From NCBI GenBank assembly GCA_019914995.1, contig CM034126.1, positions 8,933,001-8,997,000 of the forward strand: DNA of 64,000 nucleotides. The letters run 5' to 3'. The translations under genes were made by a program, and so were the position numbers. Source of the stretch: Acanthochlamys bracteata (taxonomy: Eukaryota; Streptophyta; Magnoliopsida; Pandanales; Velloziaceae). Under the pieces are notes generated by a model. The model did not search any database and was not told the DNA's origin. It saw only the letters and a list, made by a program, of their open reading frames with translations. Positions 21,901-35,400 of the stretch are shown in pieces. Every line of letters starts with the position of its first letter. Position 1 is the stretch's first letter.

Positions 21901-23119
21901 ACAAAGGATTTTGCTTTGTACAGATTTCTTTACGATTGATCGAAAAAGTAAACGGCACTTTCTACATCTTCATCAACAATGTGTTCTCAAATGGCTAATT
22001 AACTGAGCAATGCTCAGCCAATAAAAAACAACAGCATGGACAAAATGGGCAAATTTATATTACAAAAGCCCAATATCGGGTAAGTTAGCTACACAGCAAC
22101 TAAGCAATACAATTGTTACAAAATAGGTTATGCTGAGATCATGCAAGTCTGCAACTCTACCAATGGTGTGAAGAATGCAGTCGATAGTTGGCAACTAACC
22201 TGAGGAGCTCCTTTTGAGTTTAACTGGCATAAAACTTTCATCACCTACGAAACTTGATGGATAGCAAAGAAAGTTAGAATCCTGTAAAAGAAAATTTACA
22301 AAATACATCAATGAAAATGTTAGACTATGTTGACCTAACCATACTCGGCAGAAAAAAGCTCATCTGAAAAGAGAAGTACTAGAGGAAACAGTTTTGACAA
22401 CATGAAAAGTAAAAATGCTGCAGTTTAGAAGCTATATGCTAATCTGCATATCAAACTTTCCAAAACAAATACGAAAAAAATGTTATGCTGTACCATTTGA
22501 TTTCTGGAAGAACTCTTCTAAACTCATCAAACTTATATGCTGAAAATTCATCTCTTCCCGAAAGGAAGAGGTATACACTAAGAACAAAGGCAACAAGTGC
22601 GGAATGTCTTGAAATACGCATAAGAATGATAAAGAACTACAAATTCAGGCAGCATTAATTTGAGAGAAACTGAAAGGGATGAACAAACGGAAAGAGTTTT
22701 TCACTAGAGGTAGCTCGATCAGGTAATACAATTAGGAGAAGCAGAAAGGACTTCCTCACCTTAACTAAATGTATTTTCCTATTTGGAGAAACAAAAACGA
22801 GAGAATTCTAAAACTTTCTTCTAGTTCCTTTACCTTTCTCATTGTGATAGTTTGCTTTCATTTATCTCAAACCAGACACAGCCTAAAGAACTTCACCAAA
22901 ACATACCCCACCACAAACCTCAAAACCGCTAGATTTTCGATCCACGTTCCAATAGGATTATTAGAAATCATGCTGGGATGTAATAAATATTTCTGAAAGA
23001 AACTCTTCAAGCTTATAAGAAGCACGAACTGACCAAAATCCAACATAACTAACCTGTACACTACTTTTACATGGAGGATAGCATTCCCTTTGCGAACAGC
23101 ATTTTAGCTCTACTATAGA
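21900..23119 (-). other. EAF1 3' UTR with a probable 3' UTR intron
   Basis: After the EAF1 stop (23120-23122) the minus strand reaches a strong donor (gtacag then gttagttatg, exon end 23054) and later a good acceptor (ttttacag, exon start 22281). A 772 bp 3' UTR intron at 22282-23053 is therefore likely. The following exon could be read as a 28-codon frame, but it is probably untranslated. The poly(A) site cannot be fixed from sequence; 21.9-22.2 kb is a guess. Confidence 0.45.
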
Positions 23120-26100
23120 TCATCCTGGACCTGAATTTGAAGGTCGTACAGAAAGATTTCCTGAAGCTGCTTGACGATGCTGCTGTTGCTGATTCTGCTG
23201 ATGTTGCCACTGGCCACCAATACTATGTCCAGGTAATGGTAAATTTCCGGACAACTGTCTCTGAACTAATCCTTGTTTGGAAGGAGGTACATGGTACTCA
23301 GGTCCTACCAAATTATCCTGTGACAAAGTACTTGAATTAGTTGCTGTATTTGTTTCACATGAAGGCTCTGGCTTCCACTGAGCACTGGTGACCACATGAG
23401 CAGCCTTCATAGAATCCGTACATTGAGGCGTCGTTGCAGTAGCAATTGTCTGATTGACATTGGCCTCGGATGAGGATGATGTTCTTCCAACAGAGTTAAT
23501 TTGGTGATCCTGCTGCAGAATCACTTTTTGCCCTGGTTCAGCTTGAATTGTCTGGCGTTGTTCTGGTTGCAGAGAACCTGAGGACAAAGAAGAAACTGGA
23601 GGTTGCTGAGAGCTAGGCACCAAGTTATTAGAAGTAACTTGAGCTGACCCTTGGTTGGAAGTGTCTGGATGAGACTGCATAGCTAAAGCTACCTTTGATG
23701 AGTGAGGAAGAGTACAAGAAAATATCTTTTGCTGATTACTGGACTGAGGCATATTTGAATTTAAGACAGGATTACTAGTGTAGAAACCTTGACTCTGCTG
23801 CATTAGATTTTTCTCAGAAACTTGATTCTTGTTATTTGCAGGAGGACTGTTCATATGAGATGCATCAACTGGTACATTTTGATGCAATAACATGCCCCCC
23901 CGACCAATACCTTTCATAAGTTTAGCTTGCTGCTGAGACTGCTGCCTTTGCTGCTGCTGCTGATTCTTTGCTGCTTGTTGCTGCTGCTGCTGTTGACCCT
24001 GAGGATGTTGTCTCTGCTTCCCGACTTGAGTTGGCATCCCACAACCAGATTGAGGATTACGTGATATCTGTTGCTTTTGCTGGTTTTGTGAAGAAGAAAC
24101 TTGAGTAACAGGGGAAGAAGGGTGGGACTGAGGCTGGACCTGAGAAGCATTCTGTACTTGTGAAGCAATGTTTTGACCAGTAAAAGTGTTTGGAGCCTGA
24201 GGTATTATTCTCTGCTGCAGCTGCCTATCCTTTGCAAAACGAATTGCATACCCTTGCTGCTGAGGGCTTGAATGTGTATTACCTTGAATATGAGAATGAT
24301 GAGGGTTTCCAAGCATGTGACTCGGGTGAGATTGCTGGTGCTGTTGGGCTGTGAATGTCTGGATTGATGGAGAAACAGTTGCATTTGGAAAAGGGGCTGT
24401 CATATTGTTAAAGGAAGGAACACCCTGACCATTAACCTGAGAGACTTGCATAGGGAAATCCTGCATCTTTATCTGCCTATGTTCCTCCAAATTCGGCCCG
24501 GACTGCAAACATAATTTTAATCCACAGAAAGAAAATATCAAACAAATTATGGAAGTAAGATGATGTTTCATACAGCATTGTGTCAAAGAAAGCATTAAAA
24601 ATTTGAATAACTCTTACCTATACCTCAAATAAGATCATCAAATATACTTGGATGCAGAATAAATCAATAAGCACAATAGTGAGAATACAAAATTTGTTCA
24701 AAGTAGCACATCATATTAGAGCTCCCAGAAAGTTCCTAAACTGAGTTAGCTTCATTTGGGGAGTATATATACCTAGGTATATGGAACTAATATAACCTAC
24801 AGACGAGTTTGTGAACCCTTAATGTAAATTCTGTAACATTCAATTTCGGAATGAAAAGACTAAGCGTTAATTCTAACTTCAAATACAAAACTCATAGCTA
24901 AACACATTCTAATCTAATTATTAAAAGATAAAAGGAGATTATTGAGATCTGTTATTATCCAAAAAAGGGCAGGGTATCAAAAAGAGACCTAGACGTTTTC
25001 CCCGCATCAACTGTTAACTTCCCACGAAACCATGTCAATACGTTTTAGCATCAGCTTAAGTACAATTAACTCCTTGAGTTTCTCCTTCTTATCCTTCCAT
25101 AAGGGAAAAAGGCAACAGCCTACGAACGACAGCAGCAACAACAACTAAGCCTCATCCCACAGAGTGGGACTAGGAAAAGCCTAGGAAGCAAAAAGAGAAA
25201 GATCTTTAAAAAGAATATTGAAGGGAAGAAGACATATCCTAGAGGAAAGAGAGATTATATAAAAGGGCGGGCTTCTACAGACTCAAAAAGTTGCTTACAT
25301 GTGCAGTTGGGGTAAGGATGAGACAGACCCCTTATAAGGTGTGTGTTGAAGATGAAGGTGGATTTCCAAGATGAGAGACTCAGACTCATGGATAACACAA
25401 GTTCTATATTAACCTAACTTTAAACATAAGACTGAAATATCAAGAAAATAACTTGAAAAGGAAAAAGAACTAAAATATCAAGATAAATCATGAGCAGAAT
25501 CTCATGACATATCCAATAAACTAGAAGCAGTATCGGAATATCAAGATAAGGTTGCTCACCCGAAGCATTTGGAGAGGATCACGAGGCCTCAACATTGGAT
25601 TCGCAGGCCCAACAGCACCTGGATGGACACTAACAGAATTTGGCATTGTAACGCCACTAGCTGGAAGCATACTTCCACTGGAAACCATGTTAAGCATACT
25701 AGTGGAAGCTATTCCTTGAACACTAGGCCTATGCATAGGCATGCCACAGTTGATAGCACCCATCATCCCCATACCATTACTACCAGGTAGCACGCAGAGA
25801 CCCCGATCAACACCAACAGATAATGGACCAGGTACAGACATGTTAGATTGCTGAATATTTCTACCAGAAAGCATATGGTTATACTGCTGCATTCTCTGCT
25901 GTTCATCGACTAGCAATGATGACTGTCTTGAGAGACCATATCTCTGGCCATCCCTGCACCAAAAATAATACCAACAATGTAAGAGGTAAAACTTTTGTAA
26001 AGATAGAAAGTTAAGATTGTAAAGGGTTATTGGAACACAGATTACCTAGCTTGAGCATTTAGTGGAGTTATTGGCGGTAAGCTAGTACCCAGTACCATAC

Positions 26101-29100
26101 CAGAAGATCCATTTAAGATAGGATTACCACCTGATGTAGGAAGCATAGGTGTAGCAGAACCCTGATGACCTGGTATTTGTAAACCACTTGCATGAGAACC
26201 TTGAAATCCAAGGGGAAGAACATCTGCATTTGAAGCAACTGCATCACATAGATCAAGTGGCCTGCGAATGAAATTGATAATAGAATCATCATAAGCAGGA
26301 CACATGATAGCAGAAAAGACAGACATGAAGATACTGGACCAAGACAAAAGGAAGAGCTCAACAAATTTTGAGGACATTCATGCAGTAAACAAACATAAAA
26401 TTCAAAGAAGAAAGTGGTAAGTTGATGCGTACGTTAAGACACCTCCTGACAAGTTGTTGGGGCAAACTTGAGAAAGTGCAACAACGTGAGAACTATGAGG
26501 TGGAGTTATTTGCTTCAGTTCCTGGGTATCATTCTTCTAAAAAGCAACATAAGAACACCATCAACACAGGATAAAAGATAAAACAAATACTAAAAAATGA
26601 TTACCAAAGGACTGACATGGGTCAAACAACACGTCATGATACAGACATGGGGGCTATTACTAAAGGTCATATAGCAACATAGTTAAGACAGAGAGCAACA
26701 GCGATGTCTATAAATTGATCATGAATGAATCTATACCTACACATATAACAGAAAAATATTTAAAGATGAAATAATTATTATGGTGTACATACTTGCATAA
26801 TCCAACACATATTTGTCTCAGTAATTACAATTATGAGATAAAAATTGATCTAAACTTTGGTTATGAGATTGACTAGAAATTAAGAACCACTTGCACATTA
26901 AGAACTCAAACTAATTACAAACTTATCTGGCAACTTTACATAACATGTTTCCCACATTTCAAATGAATAAGCTGGGGAGAAACAAGTAAGCATACACCAT
27001 TATTTTTTCGAATGCAGAAACATGTTCGCAAGGGCTTAGGGTTGACTAAACATGGGTATAAACTGTTCGGTGGCGAACATCACGCAAGTATCCCATATGC
27101 GCCCCAAGGAAGCATCGTGTCTGACACAGACACGACACTTCGAAGAAGTTCTTAGTAAATGATTGGAAGAAAAAGATACCAAGAAAAGGAATCTTAAAAT
27201 TGCACACAAGTGCCCAATCAAGCATGGTGAGAATTGCAATATGCTGAAAACGCCATTAAGTTAGAACTACTACCAAGAGTTGGCAATACACTAAAAATAA
27301 AATAATATCAGAAACACGCTTCATCTTTTACAACCAATACCTACTATATGCTTAATCTATATGCCAACCAACTAATATGTCAGCACTAGTATAAAAAAAA
27401 CTTCAAAACGAATAAACAAAACTGTTTTAGCAATTGAACAAAGAAGTCAATATGTAAACATGCAATGATCATGACATCCAATCTATAGGTCTATAAAACA
27501 AATTAAAATAAGGAAAAGAAAAAAGGGTACCGGATGTCTCTTAAAAGGATGTAGATGTCTCCCGAGCAAAATGATTTTATGAAAATGTGCCTTTAAAGTT
27601 TCCTCTTCCATTGGTCCTTGAAGACACTGGAACAGTTGTCTGGCACTTCCCTGTGACATAAATTTGAATGAGGTACTTAAATATAAAATTGCTAAGCTAA
27701 AAACTATTCAACTCTGGGCCTCTCTACAAAATACTTTACTTTTCCAAGTACAGAAAAAGCTTGCCTTTGGAATGCCAGGCAGAGTGGAAGGATATGGTTG
27801 AGATGAACCTGAGTCCTCTGCACTATCAGCTCCATCACCAGAACTTTTGTCCATTAATGTTTTATGACGCTCCTTACATTCTTTGGGCTTTCGGCAGATA
27901 CACTGCAAGAACATGATATTTTGCAATATAACAAATATAGAGAAAAATCCAGATTCAAGATGATTGCAGCAAGTATTTTCATTCGTGCGAAAGTAATCAG
28001 AACCGCAAAGATGAAGACGTCCTTCACGAATACTAGTGAACAAATAGTCAGAACTTAGTAATGCATGCAGGAACTAGCAATGACTCTGAAACTGGTTTTT
28101 TAATAGTCAGCCATGTCTAGAAAGTAGAATAAGAGCCAGTTACCTAGTACTTCTACTCAGAAGGAACAAACATCCAAGTAACGTCAGAACATTAAACACA
28201 AGGCAAAGTCACCATACATAATGCAGATGTTTGCATAAACAGAGTTGATGCACAGACAAATGTGCACTGACGTGCTGACAGCAATTCAAAAATTGAACGA
28301 CTGGAAGTTTGCAGAAGTTTTCATGATTCAATATCTTCTGTTCTTTGATTGACAGAGCTCTAAACCATTTAATGACAGGCTATTAAAATCAATGAACATG
28401 TCCACAACTTTGCATCCTCTTGATACTAAATAAAACACTCTGTAACTCATACCAGCCAGTAGCAACAGTTCCAATAAAAGTACATCAGAAAATCCACCTT
28501 AAACTGCAGGTTGCTGTTGATAGCATCGCTTACTAACTCCCAGTTTGGCCCCAGATCATGAACAAGAACAACAAGCGCCTGAAAGCACAAACTAAAGATC
28601 TGAACAGGCTGTATACTTGACATTATAAAAGAACATTTAAGCAAAAGTAAGTTTTAAACCTGGTCCTCAAACTGTGACCACAGACATCCTGATCCTGCAT
28701 GCCCTGCATCAATCTAAAGAGAACATAACTACTCAGAAGCATGAAAATATCTAAGAACCACACACTAGATCCAGAACATATACCTAGTAAATACAGGCTT
28801 GTTATCACTTCAAAAGTTTAGCAGTCATTGATCCCAATCGCTTAGTTCATTTTTGCTACTTTATAATTATGCTCTTCAAAGTTCTAACATGAAAGCTAAG
28901 TTTATTGAACTTATAGAGAGGAAATTTACAGGAAAATCAATAAAAATGCTTGCATGCATGCGTGCCTATGGCATACATCATAGAGAACATGTAAACTAAT
29001 AACGAGGAAATATGAGGAAACCTTAAAAGTTGCCAAAATTGAATGGCAATTGCCTACATGAAATGAAAAATAAAGTCAATCTGGGAGTAACATGACAGTC

Positions 29101-29362
29101 AAAGAACCAAGATTCTTTTTGTACCTTCATTGTTTTATTTTTCTTTCCACGGTCCCTGTTGGCAACTATCTTAATAAGCTTATTTGAATTTGACATGTTA
29201 CTCATTTGCGAAGCAACAGGAGAAGGGATAGATCCAGAGATTGGAGCCATGGCTTCAGGAGATGTCTCTGGCAGTTGTTTCAAGAGCTTAGGTTTTTTAG
29301 CTGCATATTGCCCATATATACCTGCGAATCAAAGAAGAACAGCCTTTTGGACCTGACTTACT

Positions 29363-29401
<39 letters not shown>

Positions 29402-32400
29402 GTTTAAAACTAGAGCCTATTAAACTAAAGAAGAAGTACCTGCATTTCCGCTGGAATCATAATGCTGACTTTCCAGTCTCTTCTTTGAAAGATCCCTCTG
29501 CAAAATCAGCAGGAAATCAACATTGTGGATATATATGACCACAAGACAATTACTGCTCCTTGAATCCAGATGAAGCCAATTAAGAAGAATGGAAACATGA
29601 AAAATCTAAGTAATAAGGACCACATATGCTCCATGTAGTTTACCTCAATTTTTTTGGATAGAAACTAACATTTTCTTTAATGCTAAAATAAGGGGGAGAA
29701 AACTCTATCCCTACTACTTTAGTTTGGAACCAAGATGTCGAAGAGAAGCACTTATTAAAGAAGGTTAGATCTAAGCCAGCACTGCAGATAATTAAATCTG
29801 CACTACTCCGCACATCTCAACCTTCTCTCTCAAAGTAGAAGAAAAAACAAAGAGAAAGTTAGAAGCCAAGACCTATGACCTCAAGAGCACTAACCGAGAA
29901 CGACAATACATGAAAGAGCCAGGCCTGATAACACTTTCTTCAGTAACTAGTAGAATAAGACTCCCCCCTACGAAAAGGCGCTTCTTCAAACATATTTCAC
30001 AACAGAATTTTCACTGTCACAATAGGCTCTAAAAACTAATGCACTAATGCACAAACATGAAACAGTACTTCTGCTAAATTACAGCTTCACTGCTATCAAA
30101 TGGTGCCTGGTTGATTGATCTTCAGGTATACTCGACCAAACATCTGTGCAAGTTTCTTAATGGAGGAAATTAAAGAAAACTCCAATCCAAAATCTAGTTT
30201 GTGCATTCTCAAACTTATATGAATTTTGTTTCCTGTACATGGTCACATATACAACACAGATCAATTTCATATGGCAGCTGTCCTACCTCTTATTACCTTG
30301 GTTTTTAACTCAAAGCATCATTGCAAGGGCATGCTCAAAAAAGTATAAGTTGCAAGAAACCACTAACACTAAACTTCAAAGCAAAGATATGCATTTTTAT
30401 GAGCCAGCAACAGAGTCAATAAGGTGAGGAGAATCAAAGGTTGTGACCATGTTCTTATGGTCATTCAGGCCCGAGGGGGATTGAGTGGGGGTAAGGATCC
30501 ACACCAAAAAGAATAAAAGAAAAAGTAGGATTAAAGAAAAGGTCTCTGCAGACTATATAGGACAATAAATTATTACACTTACAGAAAAAATGTGACATTA
30601 AAGCATTTAAGTACCTGCTCATGTTGGAAAATGGGATCAACTTGCAATCTCTGCTCATAAGAGAAAACCCGCAAAATTAGAGGACTGAGCAGATTAAACA
30701 GCCACACTAGCTAGTAGAGCAAACAAGATATCTCGAACTTACTTTTCCTTGAGCAAATAGGATACTAGACTCCGCCAGATTCAATGAATTTTTGAAGCCC
30801 AAATGCTTTGGTTTCTTCTTCTTTTTCACTTTAGTTGAGACTTCAGATAAATCAAATTGCAGTGGCCTTTCAAAGCCCATAGTCGACTCAACATCCAGGT
30901 TATTCCTGCTCTGATACCCACGATGTAAGGAACTCTGATCATCTTGATAGGAATTAGTATCTCCACTCGAAACTTCTGTCTTACTGGGTAGACCTTCTGA
31001 CAGTGCACCAAACGTAAAGCGTTGCCTAGCAGTTGCTGTACGAATGCGTTTTGTAGGAATAGAACCAACATCAAAGGTGCCCGACGGTCTTTTCCCAATA
31101 TAAGCATATGATTGATTTCCTGATTTGCTTTCTAGACAAGGTTCACATGGCAAATCTGTACCAACATCATATAGTCTTGAACCATAAGTCTTCTGCTGCA
31201 TAATTTTTCTTTTCTTGAGATTAAATTTTGAGCTTCCATCAACTGTTCCAGGCGAGACAAATGTGCCAGTTTCACCTTCATCTTCTTCAAATGCATATTC
31301 ATGTGGTCCATCTAAACAAAAGCGTATGCATAAGTGAATCTGCAGATTCGACTGAATAAGTTGACAAGCTTAAAGACATAGGCATACCTGCCATAGAGGA
31401 GGTATCAACATCTTCTTGTTTCAAATCGTTAATCCTTTTCTGAATCAAGGAACTAGATTTGTAAATATTCATCTAACCAAAAACCACTAGGTATGTTACA
31501 ATAAGAAGATTCTAGCTATTTCCACTAAATAGGTCTGGCAATTAAGGAAACAGTATGCAGATAAATGTATAGACATTCACACATCAACATTTTCCCAAAA
31601 CAAGTGTTGCAATAAATATATGGCGACTGCAAGACAAGAGGACAGACTACTACTACTATCGATGTATACAGTTTAAATCAGCCTGTCAAAAAACAGGTTA
31701 CAACTAAGTAGCCAATATAGAAAGGTAGAAAACTGCCATCTTTCAAAATATCCAGGCTCAATAATGATCACATATGTTTTGCCCATCTAACAGTTGATGT
31801 TTCCTTCTCAGACTTTGAAATCAAGCACAAGTCTTCATTGCAAAATACAATTATGAAAACACCAAAACCCACTCCTACTCTCATCGAAATTTATTCCAGC
31901 AATACCATATTGATGAACTACATGCCACTGCAAATTACAGGATGAAACTACAAGTGAGATTACCCATGCATATGGTATATATAGCAACCATGTCAGAACA
32001 CTTGGAGGCAGTGCGGACCTACATTAGACCCATGGACAATACAAAGAGAATACACTTCTAAGCATTTGCAGATAGTCCAGATTAAGAGGAAACAGCAAAA
32101 TCCAATAAAAGGCACATCTAATTATTATCTTATGGTTTCAGGTCATATGAAATAAAAAGACTGCAACAAACAATACGTGCAAAAATCAAGGACTCCTATA
32201 ACAAACTCAAATTTTAGAGATTTCAGGTAAGATGACATAAAAAGAGTGAAAACTCTTTTACTGATTAAACATTCTGTTGTTAAGAGCTATAACTTGAGCA
32301 TAAAGTTCCTCTGAATATCTGATCACAAGTCACTGACAAAGACCAAGCGAACTTTATGTGGAACTGGATTAGAGAGAAGTGGATTTACATTTGAGAAGTA

Positions 32401-35400
32401 TGTGTGAGGATTATATATACAAACCCAAACATAATGGTAGGGCTTTTAAGTTTAGACAGCTTAGTTAACTTAACTTACATGTAAAATAAACAATATGATA
32501 GTTTTTTCATGCAAAAAGAATGCAACAACACCTTAATAAGTGCATGCCCCCATTGTAAACCAAAATATGGCTGCCAATTTATCTTATCTGGCAGACATGC
32601 ATAATGATATCAGCCCTGGGAATGACAAAGAAGACATGAAAACTAGACTTAAAGGAATTGTACCTTATGTAATCCAAACTGTGCCTCAACAGATTCCCTA
32701 TATGCCTGCATTGCACCAATAGGAACTGTATAGAAGAGACTTTCCTGAATTTAAAAAAAAAAACAGCAGTAAAATGTAAGAACAGAGATGTATAAGCGAA
32801 CAGTTTGCCAGATTGCAGAGAAACATATAAAAGGAAATAAGCAAAACCCAGATGCAATATTCATGCAAGCAGTTCCATGCATCTATGATGCACAAGCCCT
32901 TTAAAGGTTAAGGAAGCACTATAGGGCATATGGATTCTATCAAGACATGCAATACAAAAATGTTTACATATTGAGGTATTTTATTCCTCCAAAGCAACAT
33001 GAATGGGTTACTGAACAGAACCATGAGCATGTGTATAAGTCTCACAACCAATTACTGCAGTAACAACAACAAAGAAAAAATATAACAAGCATAACTACAG
33101 AAAAAAGAGCAGGGAGCTAGGCACTACTTCTGAAAGCTGGTCTTCCCAGGACATTTTAACAATTCCAGGATCATGTAATCGATCAGGTGTAGCAGGGACA
33201 TCCATCAACGCGGTATCCTGGGAAATATTATAAGATAAGAATCTGCAAGCATAATCCTGAACTGATCCAACATCTCCCCTCAATTTACTCCCAGTACCAA
33301 CCTGCAAGAACCCAGAAGAGCAGCATAAGTTCCAAATATTCTAAGTATTAGAAACTACGGAGCAAGGGGGGAAAGGAACAATGCAGATATAAAATCTTCC
33401 ATGTCATTCATATGGAACTTAGTTCATGAGCTACCTATGTTTAAACAATGAACACAAATATATGTTAGACACATAAGTTCTACGTCTCAATTTGACTTTT
33501 CTATAGGACAATACCAATCTAGAGCTCATAAGTAGCTATATGTTTAGATTTCAAGAACTGCTAGAAAAGATAAGTTACAAGCAGAAATGACTTATGTGAA
33601 AGCAGCAATGCGATCTCACACAACCAAAAGTTTTGGACAGTTATGCTGCTGCCTATGATCATAATGATAATTACATAAAAGAAAATTCCTATAACCTCAG
33701 GTTTCTTACATAGAAACTCATTTCTAGACTTCTATTTTCACTATACCATTGTCCTTAGAAGGAAATAGTAATATCTAGGGGGAAAGAAGGAAATAGTATT
33801 ATCTACAGCTAAAAGAAATGATATAAAAATATATTCAAAAATATAAAAATGAACACAGTAAATCTTCTTCCTCAGAAAAATTGTTTTCCTAAGGAATTCC
33901 TTACCTTAGTATATTGTTTTATCTTCTTCAGTTACAAACAGTTCTAGCATTATCCTAAACCCCAATCGCTTAAATCTAGAGCTTGGAATAAAATTAAATA
34001 TGTACAGAAATGAACCTTCACAGTTCGTACTAAAATGGAAACTAATACTGAAAGCAAAATTAACAGGTATAGGTAACAACAAAAGAATCTAACGGCCTAG
34101 CTTCTTCTCCAGCTCCTACTTTCACTATGGCTTCATATGTGTCAATCGCACCTTACCATAGTTTGCCTAATTAAATACTTATGGCCTACGACGGGAAACA
34201 AATTCTAAGTAACATTCTGGTTATGGCTTCTGATGAATTAAAGTGAATGTCTAAACAACTTTCTAGATTTAGGAATTAGGTAAACAAATACAGAAATGCC
34301 ATAAAAAAGTAAGAAATGGAAGTCTAAGAGGTTATAACTATTGCAAGGGCCCTCGAAATTCATCACAATTATTTTATTTATGTGACATTTCAAAGTGTAA
34401 ATATATTATATACAATTATTGAGCCATAAGAAGCAAATAAGTTTTCCTACCATATCATTTTCAGCTTTAATCCCATCAACCTTTATTGGTTTGTTCAAAG
34501 TCAAATTGGACCCATCATTCACTCTACTAGGTGAACTGGTGCTTCCACAAGAGACTCTAGCCAAATTCCAGAACTGCTGAACCGCTTTACTGATTTCTCG
34601 AGCTATACTTTTCTGCCTTTGACATACGTTTTCCTTTCTAAGGAGTGCACAATCACTAGATGCAATCCAGTGGCAGACATGGGCAGCTGCGTGAATTTTC
34701 CATAAACGCTCCTATTACCACCAAACACAAATTTGTCATGAATAAAGATCCAAGCCTCCAGCATAAATACATTAGACACCATTGACGAAACAAAAGTATT
34801 AACAAAAGGAATGATCAATATATGCTTTTATAAAGAAAAGGGAGGTAAGTGCATGCCAGTACATTCTGGTAACCAACCTGCATGAAATCATTTGCCATCC
34901 ATGCCATTTCCTCGAGAACAAAATCCCAATTACATTTTTGCCGTCTATCCAAAGCAGAATTTGATGAAGACAGTAAACCAGCCCTCTTTCTATTTGCCTG
35001 ATCATCAACACAATTTAGAGACAACTTTTCCAAGTACCTTCAGAAAGTAAAAATTGTGAAACAAACTAGAACACACCTCAATCATTCGGGCTTCTTTCAA
35101 TATAGCATCTTCACGTGCTCTTTTAACCAGCTTTGAATGAATTGCAGAAGGGCTTTGAAGCTCTGAAGAACCCTTCCTCAAAAGGCTGGGATATGGTGGC
35201 ACGTGATTGGCAGGAACCACAGTTTTCAAAACGGAAACCTTGTTTGGTTTAGGCGTATCATCCAAGAAGTTGTTAGTTCTTATAATAGTGTCAATAGTTA
35301 TATTTTTAACATTGTCCAAAGATCTCACTTCATTTTGAGGGTCAGATCTGTCTTTACATAACTCCATTTCATTTATCTGAACGGCAGGCTCTTCCATATT

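Noticed and set aside
22200-22281. Exon-like block encoding 28 codons as the true C-terminus of EAF1
   Set aside because: Joining it in phase would need a donor before the stop at 23120, and none fits. It is more likely a 3' UTR exon.
30904-30921. ctgctctgatacccac as a minus-strand retroelement primer site
   Set aside because: It is in EAF1 coding exon 10 and only partly matches; there is no LTR next to it.
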